64,000 nucleotides of DNA from Argopecten irradians (GCF_041381155.1 NC_091142.1:40721604-40785603), one strand, 5' to 3'. Shown: positions 46,821 through 58,935, numbered from the stretch's first letter. Numbers and translations: made by a program. Notes: generated from the sequence alone by a model not told the origin.

Positions 46821-47194
46821 GTGAATAAAAGCTATGATAATAGTACGGTATAAGTATTGTTAATTTCCAAATTAATTGTCCATATTTTAGTAATTGGTAA
46901 TGATATATATTGTCCATCCTGCCACGTGCAGTTAAAAATGTAACTTGTATTTGTATAATCCATGTAACACATTTTAATGTGTCTGTCACTAATGGTGCTT
47001 TTCGCAACTTACAATGTCTGGGCTAACGTTCGGTTTGTTTGAAAAAGTGGGACCCACTTAACACTTGATATTTATTTTGATTTCTTTTAAAATTTAATCG
47101 TGTCACTATAACTGGTCCTATCTCTGATTACTATAATAAAATCATGATAATAATCGGGACAGTAAACTATAATAACAGATGATTATATAGTCTA

Positions 47195-50100
47195 GCAAAA
47201 TTGTTTACAGTAAACTGGTAACACCCGTGGGTGACTAACACTTACAGTAAACTGGTAACACCCGTGGGTGACTTGTTTACAGTAAACTGGTAACACCCGT
47301 GGGTGATTAACACTTACAGTAAACTGGTAACACCCGTGGGTGACTAACACTTACAGTAAACTGGTAACACCCGTGGGTGACTAACACTTACAGTAAACTG
47401 GTAACACCCGTGGGTGACTAACACTTACAGTAAACTGGTAACACCCGTGGGTGACTAACACTTACAGTAAACTGGTAACACCCGTGGGTGACTAACACTT
47501 ACAGTAAACTGGTAACACCCGTGGGTGACTAACACTTACAGTAAACTGGTAACACCCGTGGGTGACTAACACTTACAGTAAACTGGTAACACCCGTGGGT
47601 GATTAACACTTACAGTAAACTGGTAACACCCGTGGGTGACTAACACTTACAGTAAACTGGTAACACCCGTGGGTGACTAACACTTACAGTAAACTGGTAA
47701 CACCCGTGGTGATTAACACTTACAGTAAACTGGTAACACCCGTGGGTGACTAACACTTACAGTAAACTGGTAACACCCGTGGGTGATTAACACTTACAGT
47801 AAACTGGTAACACCCGTGGGTGACTAACACTTACAGTAAACTGGTAACACCCGTGGGTGACTAACACTTACAGTAAACTGGTAACACCCGTGGGTGACTA
47901 ACACTTACAGTAAACTGGTAACACCCGTGGGTGACTAACACTTACAGTAAACTGGTAACACCCGTGGGTGATTAACACTTACAGTAAACTGGTAACACCC
48001 GTGGGTGATTAACACTTACAGTAACCTGGTAACACCCGTGGGTGACTAACACTTACAGTAAACTGGTAACACCCGTGGGTGACTAACACTTACAGTAAAC
48101 TGGTAACACCCGTGGGTGACTAACACTTACAGTAAACTGGTAACACCCGTGGGTGACTAACACTTACAGTAAACTGTAAACTGTTTACAGTAAACTGGTA
48201 ACACCCGTGGGTGACTAACACTTACAGTAAACTGGTAACACCCGTGGGTGACTAACACTTACAGTAAACTGGTAACACCCGTGGGTGACTAACACTTACA
48301 GTAAACTGGTAACACCCGTGGGTGACTAACACTTACAGTAAACTGGTAACACCCGTGGGTGACTAACACTTACAGTAAACTGGTAACACCCGTGGGTGAC
48401 TAACACTTACAGTAAACTGGTAACACCCGTGGGTGACTAACACTTACAGTAAACTGGTAACACCCGTGGGTGACTAACACTTACAGTAAACTGGTAACAC
48501 CCGTGGGTGACTAACACTTACAGTAAACTGGTAACACCCGTGGGTGACTAACACTTACAGTAAACTGGTAACACCCGTGGGTGATTAACACTTACAGTAA
48601 ACTGGTAACACCCGTGGGTGACTAACACTTACAGTAAACTGGTAACACCCGTGGGTGACTAACACTTACAGTAAACTGGTAACACCCGTGGGTGACTAAC
48701 ACTTACAGTAAACTGGTAACACCCGTGGGTGACTAACACTTACAGTAAACTGGTAACACCCGTGGGTGACTAACACTTACAGTAAACTGGTAACACCCGT
48801 GGGTGATTAACACTTACAGTAAACTGGTAACACCCGTGGGTGACTAACACTTACAGTAAACTGGTAACACCCGTGGGTGACTAACACTTACAGTAAACTG
48901 GTAACACCCGTGGGTGACTAACACTTACAGTAAACTGGTAACACCCGTGGGTGACTAACACTTACAGTAAACTGGTAACACCCGTGGGTGACTAACACTT
49001 ACAGTAAAACTGGTAACACCCGTGGGTGACTAACACTTACAGTAAACTGGTAACACCCGTGGGTGACTAACACTTACAGTAAACGTAACCCGTGGGGATA
49101 AACTTAACACCTGGTACTTACAGTTTAACACCCGTGGGTGACTTGTTTACAGTAAACTGGTAACACCCGTGGGTGACTAACACTTACAGTAAACTGGTAA
49201 CACCCGTGGGTGACTAACACTTACAGTAAACTGGTAACACCCGTGGGTGACTAACACTTACAGTAAACTGGTAACACCCGTGGGTGACTTGTTTACAGTA
49301 AACTGGTAACACCCGTGGGTGACTAACACTTACAGTAAACTGGTAACACCCGTGGGTGACTAACACTTACAGTAAACTGGTAACACCCGTGGGTGACTAA
49401 CACTTACAGTAAACTGGTAACACCCGTGTGACTAACACTTACAGTAAACTGGTAACACCCGTGGGTGACTAACACTTACAGTAAACTGGTAACACCCGTG
49501 GGTGTAACACTTACAGTAAACTGGTAACACCCGTGGGTGACTAACACTTACAGTAAACTGGTAACACCCGTGGGTGACTAACACTTACAGTAAACTGGTA
49601 ACACCCGTGGGTGACTAACACTTACAGTAAACTGGTAACACCCGTGGGTGACTAACACTTACAGTAAACTGGTAACACCCGTGGGTGACTTGTTTACAGT
49701 AAACTGGTAACACCCGTGGGTGACTAACACTTACAGTAAACTGGTAACACCCGTGGGTGACTAACACTTACAGTAAACTGGTAACACCCGTGGGTGACTA
49801 ACACTTACAGTAAACTGGTAACAACCGTGGGTGACTAACACTTACAGTAAACTGGTAACACCCGTGGGTGACTAACACTTACAGTAAACTGGTAACACCC
49901 GTGGGTGACTAACACTTACAGTAAACTGGTAACACCCGTGGGTGACTAACACTTACAGTAAACTGGTAACACCCGTGGGTGATTAACACTTACAGTAAAC
50001 TGGTAACACCCGTGGGTGACTAACACTTACAGTAAACTGGTAACACCCGTGGGTGACTAACACTTACAGTAAACTGGTAACACCCGTGGGTGACTAACAC

Positions 50101-51935
50101 TTACAGTAAACTGGTAACACCCGTGGGTGACTAACACTTACAGTAAACTGGTAACACCCGTGGGTGACTAACACTTACAGTAAACTGGTAACACCCGTGG
50201 GTGATTAACACTTACAGTAAACTGGTAACACCCGTGGGTGACTAACACTTACAGTAAACTGGTAACACCCGTGGGTGACTAACACTTACAGTAAACTGGT
50301 AACACCCGTGGGTGACTTACACTTACAGTAAACTGGTAACACCCGTGGGTGACTAACACTTACAGTAAACTGGTAACACCCGTGGGTGACTAACACTTAC
50401 AGTAAACTGGTAACACCCGTGGGTGATAACACTTACAGTAAACTGGTAACACCCGTGGGTGACTAACACTTACAGTAAACTGGTAACACCCGTGGGTGAC
50501 TAACACTTACAGTAAACTGGTAACACCCGTGGGTGACTTGTTTACAGTAAACTGGTAACACCCGTGGGTGACTAACACTTACAGTAAACTGGTAACACCC
50601 GTGGGTGACTAACACTTACAGTAAACTGGTAACACCCGTGGGTGACTAACACTTACAGTAAACTGGTAACACCCGTGGGTGACTTGTTTACAGTAAACTG
50701 GTAACACCCGTGGGTGACTAACACTTACAGTAAACTGGTAACACCCGTGGGTGACTAACACTTACAGTAAACTGGTAACACCCGTGGGTGACTAACACTT
50801 ACAGTAAACTGGTAACACCCGTGGGTCACTAACACTTACAGTAAACTGGTAACACCCGTGGGTGACTTGTTTACAGTAAACTGGTAACACCCGTGGGTGA
50901 CTTGTTTACAGTAAACTGGTAACACCCGTGGGTGACTAACACTTACAGTAAACTGGTAACACCCGTGGGTGACTAACACTTACAGTAAACTGGTAACACC
51001 CGTGGGTGACTTGTTTACAGTAAACTGGTAACACCCGTGGGTGACTAACACTTACAGTAAACTGGTAACACCCGTGGGTGACTAACACTTACAGTAAACT
51101 GGTAACACCCGTGGGTGACTAACACTTACAGTAAACTGGTAACACCCGTGGGTCACTAACACTTACAGTAAACTGGTAACACCCGTGGGTGACTAACACT
51201 TACAGTAAACTGGTAACACCCGTGGGTGACTTGTTTACAGTAAACTGGTAACACCCGTGGGTGACTTAACACTTACAGTAAACTGGTAACACCCGTGGGT
51301 GACTAACACTTACAGTAAACTGGTAACACCCGTGGGTGACTAACACTTACAGTAAACTGGTAACACCCGTGGGTGACTAACACTTACAGTAAACTGGTAA
51401 CACCCGTGGGTGACTAACACTTACAGTAAACTGGTAACACCCGTGGGTGACTAACACTTACAGTAAACTGGTAACACCCGTGGGTGACTTGTTTACAGTA
51501 AACTGGTAACACCCGTGGGTGACTAACACTTACAGTAAACTGGTAACACCCGTGGGTGACTAACACTTACAGTAAACTGGTAACACCCGTGGGTGACTTG
51601 TTTACAGTAAACTGGTAACACCCGTGGGTCACTAACACTTACAGTAAACTGGTAACACCCGTGGGTGATTAACACTTACAGTAAACTGGTAACACCCGTG
51701 GGTGACTAACACTTACAGTAAACTGGTAACACCCGTGGGTGACTTGTTTACAGTAAACTGGTAACACCCGTGGGTGACTTGTTTACAGTAAACTGGTAAC
51801 ACCCGTGGGTGACTTGTTTACAGTAAACTGGTAACACCCGTGGGTCACTAACACTTACAGTAAACTGGTAACACCTGTGGGTGACTTGTTTACAGTAAAC
51901 TGGTAACACCCGTGGGTGATTAACACTTACACAAT
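47195..51935 (+). repeat. Satellite array of 37-bp (and 35-bp) palindromic units, roughly 128 copies
   Basis: The main unit is ACTTACAGTAAACTGGTAAC then ACCCGTGGGTGACTAAC, 37 bp. A minority unit has GACTTGTTTACAG instead of GACTAACACTTACAG and is 35 bp. Each unit holds CACCCGTGGGTG and, in the 35-bp form, GTTTACAGTAAAC, both perfect dyads. Copies are almost identical apart from GATT/GACT, GTCAC and a scrambled patch at 49081-49145. The 35-bp form is rare before 49140 and common after, especially from 51740. Confidence 0.98.
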
Positions 51936-52190
51936 GATGATGCGCTTTGATGCAAAGAAAATTGACCAGAAACAGCAGGTTTTAAAATTACGTTAATGAT
52001 TACTAAGGCGCACGAATTTTTGTTTTAGTGATTTTTTTAATATTATAGATGTCTTAGTAATATTCTATATTATATTATTGCCAAGACATGTTGTCAGATT
52101 ATCTTTTTAGTCTGCAAATGCCTGTGAATGTAACTTGTACATTTCACATTCATATTGCATATGCTATATATGTATGCTTTTATATGCAAA
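51936..52190. other. AT-rich spacer, nothing recognised
   Basis: Short AT-rich stretch between the satellite and the next repeat block. Confidence 0.4.
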
Positions 52191-52194
52191 CATG

Positions 52195-52330
52195 TCTTTT
52201 TTGCCCCCCCCCCCCCCCCCTCATTTTCGCCGAGTGAAATGTTCTAAAAATGCACATTTGAAAGGAAAAGGGGTCCTGCACATTTTTGTACTTCGTTTTA
52301 GAAAAATTTTCGCTGCGCGGCGCGTTCCCT
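52195..52330 (-). repeat. Repeat related to 61950-62140 (inverted copy)
   Basis: A run of about 18 C, then CATTTTCGCC, AAATGCACATTTGAAAGGAA, GGGGTCCTGCACATTTTTGT and ACTTCGTTTTAGAAAA. The reverse complement matches the region starting TTCTAGAATGAAGTACGAAA near 61952. Confidence 0.75.
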
Positions 52331-52386
52331 TAAACGTTCAAGCATGTAATGTTCAAACCTTTAATAATAATAAGGGATTATGTTCT

Positions 52387-53395
52387 TAAAAAATGCTTCT
52401 TAAAAGATTAATTTGTTTATATGTCTTAGCAAGACAATAATGAATCAATTTATTATCATTTTGAGATACACAACAATGTGCCGATGGTGTGAATCCGGTA
52501 TGTTCAGATCGAGCTAGGTTGCATAATAGTATGACGACACTCACAATTATAATTTCTCAATGCAGGTAACTTTAAATCGGAAAAAAATATCGTGTTAAGA
52601 ACGCTTTAAAATCATCAAAATATATATTGTAAAAGTCATCTCAGCCATTTCAAATCGTAATATTTTTTTCTCGGGGGAGGTCCCAGGACCCCTCAAACAA
52701 CAAAATCTCACGCCTTCGGTGCTCACAAATTCATCAAATACATCGTAAAACTCATCTCAGACATTCTAAATAATAAATAAAAAAAAATAAAAAATCCCGG
52801 CGAGACCCCCGAACCCCCCAAACACAAAAATCTCGTGCTTTAAGCGCTCGCAAATTCAACAAAATGCATCGCAAAACTCATCTCAGCCATTCGAAATCGT
52901 ACAATTTTCCCGGGGGATACCACCGGATCCCTAAACACCAAAATCTCGCGCCTTCGGGGCTCGCAAATTTAACAAAATGCATCTAAATATTCTAAATCGA
53001 AATTTTTTTCCCGGGGGAGACCCCCGTATCCCCCAAACACCAAAATCTCGCACCTTCGGTCTTCGCAAAATTATCAAAATGCATCGTAACACTCATCTCA
53101 GTCATTCTAAATTGTAATTTTTCCATCTGGGGATACCCCGGACACCTCCCCCCCTCCCAACTCGCACACGCTAATTTGCGTATTCATTAAAATCCTGTTA
53201 GCGACGCCACTGTCTATAGATATGTACAAGGATTATATGTAATGATACAATGTATATGAAAAAAATATATCCAATATCCCCCGGGGGGCGTGAGGGGGCG
53301 GGGAGGGGGGGGTTACGAAATATTGAGGACCTTTGCCCCCCCCCCCCCCCTCCATTACGTTTCATCTTCCTACGCCACTGCTATATTACTATTTA
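52387..53395 (-). repeat. Left arm of a large inverted duplication
   Basis: It reads in reverse as the arm at 55412-56200: CAGTGGCGTAGGAAGATGAA, a G-rich tract, GGCAAAGGTCCTCAATAT, the GTCGCTAA segment, then five tandem units of about 110-120 bp (AAATCTCGCGCCTTCGG, GCATCGTAAAACTCATCTCA, CCCGGGGGAGACCCCCG), and last TATGTCTTAGCAAGACAATA and CTTAAAAGATTAATTTG. The two arms enclose 53396-55411. Confidence 0.85.
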
Positions 53396-53690
53396 TGATA
53401 GTACACATCTTATTTCGGTTAATCACGTGTAACCTATAGTAAGTGGACTGATTCTTAGATCAATATTACTTGATACATTGAACAAATGTGCTATAATAAT
53501 AGAGCTCTATAAACATGTAGTTGCTTTTATGCTCGGGACATTTCGATTGTTTAATAGTTTACGCGGATCAACTATTTATTTTGTTGTCCTGTCTAGGCCC
53601 CCATAATCACAAAGTATAGTATGAGAAACGTTTCTGTCAGCGAAAATAGAGTCTGAACAGGTATTTCACAACGCCAGTGTAATCCTAGAG

Positions 53691-53743
53691 TGACGTCATC
53701 CGTGTGTATAAAAACCTCGATATCGGCCTTAGTTACTCAGTTC
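53691..53743 (+). promoter_or_regulatory. CRE + TATA box + initiator core promoter
   Basis: A full palindromic CRE TGACGTCA (53691-53698), TATAAAA (53707-53713) and the initiator TCAGTTC (53737-53743, with A at 53739) lie in order. The TATA starts 32 bases before the initiator A, the spacing seen in metazoan promoters of this class. The sequence shows the elements; activity is inferred. Confidence 0.6.
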
Positions 53744-54183
53744 ACCACTACCACTCAGACTATACACACGCTCACTTCTACCGAGCGTGTTATACCATGA
53801 GGGTGTTCTCAGGCCGCTTACTTCGAACATGCTGCGATCTGAAGTAAGAGGCTAACCCTGGCGGGCCCGCCCTGTGTTTCCACACGGCCGCGGGTCCGGG
53901 ACTGAATCTCGCATACACCACCCAGCCGGGTGGGGCATACACTATACACCAATACGAGGAGAGTCTTGCGCCGGGTACACTCGGGTCGGAAGGGGGTGGT
54001 GGCTGTCTCGAAGCGGCGACGCTGTCACATATCGAATGTGCTAGTAAAACGAGACAAAAGCCCTCCCGGACGGCCCCCAGGGGTGCTATGTCTGGGGCGT
54101 GGTCAATATTGAATTCACGCTTCATAATGGTATACCTGGGGTTCATAATACTACTAGATCCACCGAAGAGAGATCGATACCAG
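53739..54183 (+). other. Candidate first exon of an unknown transcript
   Basis: It starts at the initiator A and is clearly more GC-rich than the surroundings. It ends at GATACCAG|GTATGT (donor at 54184). The first ATG (53797) opens a frame of only 16 codons, so this would be mainly 5' leader with an upstream ORF. It contains stem-forming segments (CACACGCTC...GAGCGTGTTATAC, TTACTTCGAACATG...CTGAAGTAA). No downstream exon was recognised in the window. Confidence 0.35.
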
Positions 54184-54189
54184 GTATGT

Positions 54190-54803
54190 ATAATACAGCT
54201 GATATATAGTACAACTGCTTATATTACATGCATATCGAAATATTGAAGTATTTATTTCATGTATCTTCTAAATGACATTAATTTCTTATACCAAATTATT
54301 CTTTTTTATCATCATATATAGTATGTATCTGTACATACAGCATGTTTCAATAGTCACGTATATTTATATACCCAATACACAATACACCGTTTGTTTATAC
54401 ATGGCTATGTACACAAAACGTGTCTTGACAGACTATCTAGCCGTAAAAAGGTCTACAGTACATGTACATATATATTTAGCGATCGATGGACTTTCTTACG
54501 TTCCATTAAAGTTCACAGTCGATATCAAATATCTTATCCCAAATCAAGCTACGGTGTATCAGATAAACAGCTATTACCTGCGACACGCACACGTACACAA
54601 GGCCTGCCGATAGACAAATTTATGCTAGATAATCCAGTGTATACAAGTCATTAAGAAAAGAACTACCGGCTTATTGCGCACGTGTTATACACGGAGTAAG
54701 ATACTTGTATATTTATATATTCTTTATTTCCGTAAGTATACAACTTATTGGAATATTAACATAAAATATAGGCCTACATATATACAATCAACAAGGGTAA
54801 ACA
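54190..54803. other. AT-rich stretch, nothing recognised
   Basis: Open frames of 80-113 codons on the plus strand show no family resemblance and overlap one another in different frames. Treated as non-coding. Confidence 0.35.
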
Positions 54804-54807
54804 CTAA

Positions 54808-55375
54808 AGGGACAATTCAATCTTAGAGAACATTAAAATTTGTACATATATCGGGGAAAAAACCCAGTTCTAATGGAAATTAGATCAGTTGGTTTTACTG
54901 TGATATGCCTGAAAAGCCCATGGTGGTGACATGTGTGTAGATGTTCAAACTCGCTCGCTGTCCGCCATTACACATTGTGGTCGAACTTCTTGTATGCCGA
55001 ACCCTGTCCTTTGCTCGTAAAGTAATGCAACTTTTGTCTAGAACTGCTCAAATCGCTCCGACAGTAGTGGTTTACATTATTAGGTGAATTGTCTTGCCTA
55101 AAAATCATTTTATTACCTCCTCAGTGGTTATGTAGTTCATTTGTTTAACATGCGTGACTTTGGCTCGAGTATGGGTACAGAGTACATACTGTACCTGCTT
55201 AGTCGTATTGATCAACGATTTGTAATTACAACGGTATCAATTAAAATACTTAACAATGACGTGGAATTTGTCAATATATTGAGTTAAATGTTTCATAAGA
55301 AATGTAGAACAATACATTTATGCCATATTTTGCTTCTTGGTTATGTAAAAGAATTAGCCTGAGCGAATTGTCCCT
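54808..55375. mobile_element. 568-bp TTAA-type inverted-terminal element
   Basis: Ends AGGGACAATTC and GAATTGTCCCT pair perfectly over 11 bases. The right flank is TTAA (55376-55379) and the left CTAA (54804-54807), one base off. No coding capacity. It abuts the next TTAA-bounded terminus at 55380. Confidence 0.7.
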
Positions 55376-55411
55376 TTAAAGGTAGGTTTCGCCCAATGAA
55401 ATATAAAGACT

Positions 55412-55439
55412 ACAGTGGCGTAGGAAGATGAAACGTTAT

Positions 55440-55478
<39 letters not shown>

Positions 55479-56200
55479 AAGGTCCTCAATATTTTGTACC
55501 CCCCCCCCCCCCCCCCCCGCCACACCTACAGGAGGAGATTATTTCAACTCCCAACCATATAATATATGCTTTATGTTCATTTTTCATATATCACTAAATT
55601 TAATCCTTGTACACATTTATAGACAGTGGGGTCGCTAAAAGGAAATTAACGAATACGCAAATTGGCCGAATTAGCGTGTGAGCGTCGAAGGCGCGAGATT
55701 TTGGTGTTTTATTAGGGTCTGACGGTGACCCCCGGGATTAGTTTTATGTATTTTGATGATTTTGCGATCGCCCGACAGCGCGAGATTTTGGTGTTTGGGG
55801 GGTCCGGGGGTCTCCCCCGGGAAAAAATTACGATTTAGAATGGCTGAGATGAGTTTTACGATGCATTTTGATGAATTTGCGAGCGCCCAAAGGCGTGAGA
55901 ATTTGGTGTTAGGGGGGTCCGGGGGTCTCCCCCGGGGAAAAAAATTACGATTTAGAATGGCTGAGATGAGTTTTACGATAAAGTTTAATGATTATAAAGC
56001 GTTCTTAACATGGTAATTTTTCGATTTAAAGCTACCTGCATTTAGAAATGATAATTGTGTCGTCATAACATTATGCAACCCTACTCGATCTGAATATACC
56101 GGCTTCACACCATCGGCACATTGTTGTGTAACATAAAAAAATGAATTAATTGTCTCGCTAAGACATATAAACAAATTGATCTTTTAAGAGACATTTTTAT
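55412..56200 (+). repeat. Right arm of the large inverted duplication
   Basis: CAGTGGCGTAGGAAGATGAA, a 37-G run, GGCAAAGGTCCTCAATATT, a 20-C run, then CAGTGGGGTCGCTAA, three units with GCGCGAGATTTTGGTGTT...GGGGGTCTCCCCCGGG...GGCTGAGATGAGTTTTACGA, and CGCTAAGACATATAAACAAA...CTTTTAAGAG. It mirrors 52387-53395. Confidence 0.85.
55440..55518 (+). repeat. 37-base poly-G followed by a poly-C of about 20 bases
   Basis: An uninterrupted G run (55440-55476) and a C run (about 55499-55518) are separated by CAAAGGTCCTCAATATTTTG. The two can pair as a hairpin, or form a G-quadruplex and an i-motif. Exact lengths may be unreliable. Confidence 0.9.
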
Positions 56201-57540
56201 GGAGGCGCAGCCTGCCATCATGTAATCACTCTGGTTTTCAATTATCACCGGAACACTATACCTTGGTAATCCTATCGACAGTTTCCGGAACTACGGGAGA
56301 TAACTTTACACTGTGTATTGCAACGTACGTTGTGTATTGTACAGCAGTCAGAGGTTCTCCGTTTATTACATGTTTCAGTCACATTATAATTTCCCACTTA
56401 ATTACTTTAGACTTATTTTCAATGTTACAATTAGTTATTAGTTATTCTCACCGAAAGTGTGTCTCAATATCGGTACTTATACTAGTGAGTGCGCTGCATC
56501 TAGATCTGTTAGCCTTACTAACCTACGGCAGACTAACTTGCAAACCGCGAATCTAACAGTAATTGCATATAAACTTGTTTGTAAGTAAAAATAATTCAAC
56601 TGACAATAAATGCCTTTTCAATTACGTGTATTTAATCGAATATTGATAGGCCTATCCACTAATATTTTATAAAAATGAACTAGAATTCCCCAAACTAACG
56701 AACATGTCAACAAGAACAGTCCGTACAAAGGGAGACAACTGTTACAAACTCTGCCGACGCACGTGTTAAATCACACATGTGTTCACTGCTTCACTCATGT
56801 TACCGGGGACGCCATCATGGCTTCTGCTGTTGATATTACGGTATATATTTGTAATTATAAGTACGATGTCATGATATTTAAATATCACAGGCCTAAAAGG
56901 ATATAATCTGACAATGATTTTGACGATTTTTTATTCAATTTGACCGAACGAAAATCTGACGTACATGAAAAACGGCGAGGTCCCGTACTATCGCCATTAC
57001 CTGACGCCGTGTTGGTCCTGGAATGGCTGGCGAGTTTACAGCCGTGAGTGTTGATAATTTTGTTAAAAACTTGCTGTCAAAAATTCAATAATCCTTTAAT
57101 ATGTTTCATTTACAGTTGATCAGATCATTTTCGTGCATTTTTCAACGGCAAATAATGTACTAACATCCTACAATAAACACATTACTCGGAACGATAGAAA
57201 GTGAAAGAAGCGGTGAACGGACGGTGAATCGGCACGGACAAAGCAGCAATAACAGTGTTTTACAGAGCAAATACATTGATGGAGCCACGATACAAATATT
57301 GATTAGTTTGTTTACGATATTTCAGGTAATTTGCGCATATATTGTGTTTAAGTTATAAAAAATCGGCAATATTTTGAGTATTTCCGACAGAGAAAATCGC
57401 CCATTTTCTGACATGTAAACGTTTTAATTAATTTTTGAAGTCCTCATGTCGAATAATATTTGGAAATGATAGCATCACTGTATAATTTGATTCATTCTGA
57501 AGCAACATTATTAACAAAACATTTCTCAAAAATAAACATA
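56201..57540 (+). other. Possible promoter / first-exon region, unassigned
   Basis: ATG at 56817 in a good context (GCCATCATGGCT) begins MASAVDIT before a weak donor-like GTATAT. A second open segment (about 56910-57042) reads DDFLFNLTERKSDVHEKRRG, PVLSPLPDAVLVLEWLASLQ and runs into CAGCC|GTGAGT, a good donor, but no acceptor joins it. This could be the front of a gene whose later exons are not visible. Function unknown. Confidence 0.2.
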
Positions 57541-57637
57541 AAAGTACGGTGGCACAGAAGTGACACGAAAAATATTTTTTTTTAATGTAGGACCCAAAAA
57601 AAAAAAAAAGATTTTATATAGGGTGAAAAATATTTTT

Positions 57638-57712
57638 TCTTTTACGTGCTCACGTAAAACTTATTACGTGAGCACGTAAAACGTTTACGTGCTCAAGTAA
57701 AACAGTTTGTGT
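57638..57712. repeat. ACGTG-rich palindrome cluster
   Basis: TTTACGTGCTCACGTAAA is itself an almost perfect palindrome. It is followed by TTACGTGAGCACGTAAAA and TTTACGTGCTC. The flanks are decayed AAAAATATTTTTT-TATGT-AGG repeats (57570-57840). Five or more ACGTG cores (bHLH/PAS-type) occur within 75 bases. Confidence 0.7.
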
Positions 57713-57849
57713 AAGACAAGAAATATTTTTTATGTATGGTGAAAAATATTTTTTTTATGTGGGACGAAAATGTTTTTTTTATGTAAGACAAAAAATATTT
57801 TTTTTTATGTGAGGTGAAATATATTTTTTTCTTGTTTTAACAATATCTT

Positions 57850-58857
57850 GTTTATTTGCAGATGTTGTATATTCTATACAAAGGGATATTCCGTTAAGAT
57901 ATTAAAGGATTTGTGCAGCCAAAATATTGTTTTGATAATACGTCAGGATATTGCTTTGGATGAATGAAAAATTAAGTCCCACCCAACGAATCGCCTAGCT
58001 TTTAGCGCTATCGGTTGGTTTTGGTCGTGATTTACGGGTAGTGTCGACTACGGTTCAGAGATAATGAGATACTGATGTAGATATTTTCAGTTTCAAAACA
58101 TTCCATTTACACCATTTCAAACATTCATACAAGCATATATCTAACTTTAGATTAGATAATCTGTCCAATTTGATAGCGATATCAAAATGATGTTCGGATC
58201 AGTCTGGACTGAGATTTAGATAGCATATTATATAAATTTCTGTGTAATAAAAAAAAACAGTATAATGTAACACTATCTTATTACTTATTATTGTTTTTTT
58301 ATTTCAAATTTCTACCATAACGATGAAATACGTCACAGTTTTTTAGTAAAAGTAAAATGTGGACGGTTATTAGTTATGTGATATTGGAGTGACAATACCG
58401 AACTTATACCGAAAATAATATGTATATCTATATTGTTGCCTTTGAAACTTTATCCATAACGTTTACTAAAAAGCAGAAATACATCAATGATATTTCTGAT
58501 ATGTGTTTCTAAATTACAGTATAAGTGTAGATTTAAATTCATAATTTCAAAATTATACTAAATCCTTAAAATAGTATATCTATTGTCGATCCTTTTGTAT
58601 ATCTTACCGAGATTTAATAGTTAGTATGATATATGAACATTTATCGTATAATCCAAAAAGTAACCACACATAGTGTTCAAATGAAAAAATAAAATTACTT
58701 GTATACAGGCATCATAAATAGATATGAAATGTTGTACCTTTTCAAAATTATACTTGGTGATATTTATATAAGTATATTTAGTGTGGTAATGCTGTAACCC
58801 TTCTTGTATGACTATACATGTAGATTCGAAACAGTGAAAATACTAGAACGAATATAC
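57850..58857. other. AT-rich stretch, nothing recognised
   Basis: No supported gene or repeat structure. Confidence 0.35.
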
Positions 58858-58935
58858 GTACCCGGCCTACTATACCTTTCTAAAGACGACACCATTTTCT
58901 GTCAAAAAGTCTTTTGAGCTACAATATTGCAGCTA
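58858..58935 (+). repeat. Dispersed repeat, contiguous copy
   Basis: GTACCCGGCCTACTATACCT, TTCTAAAGACGACACCATTT, CTGTCAAAAAGTCTTTTGAG and CTACAATATTGCAGCTA. It matches 33672-33750 and the split copy at 6466-6972, indicating a short conserved dispersed element. Confidence 0.7.

Noticed and set aside
47195-51935. Regular 37-bp spacing reminiscent of a CRISPR array
   Set aside because: There are no unique spacers: the whole period is one repeated unit, and the genome is eukaryotic. It is a satellite.
54272-54654. Two overlapping plus-strand frames of 87-113 codons
   Set aside because: No domain, no splice support, strongly AT-rich composition and mutual overlap in different frames.
56753-56825. 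Gene start MASAVDIT as a confident annotation
   Set aside because: The start context is good, but the following donor is weak and no second exon can be joined, so it is kept only as a low-confidence region.
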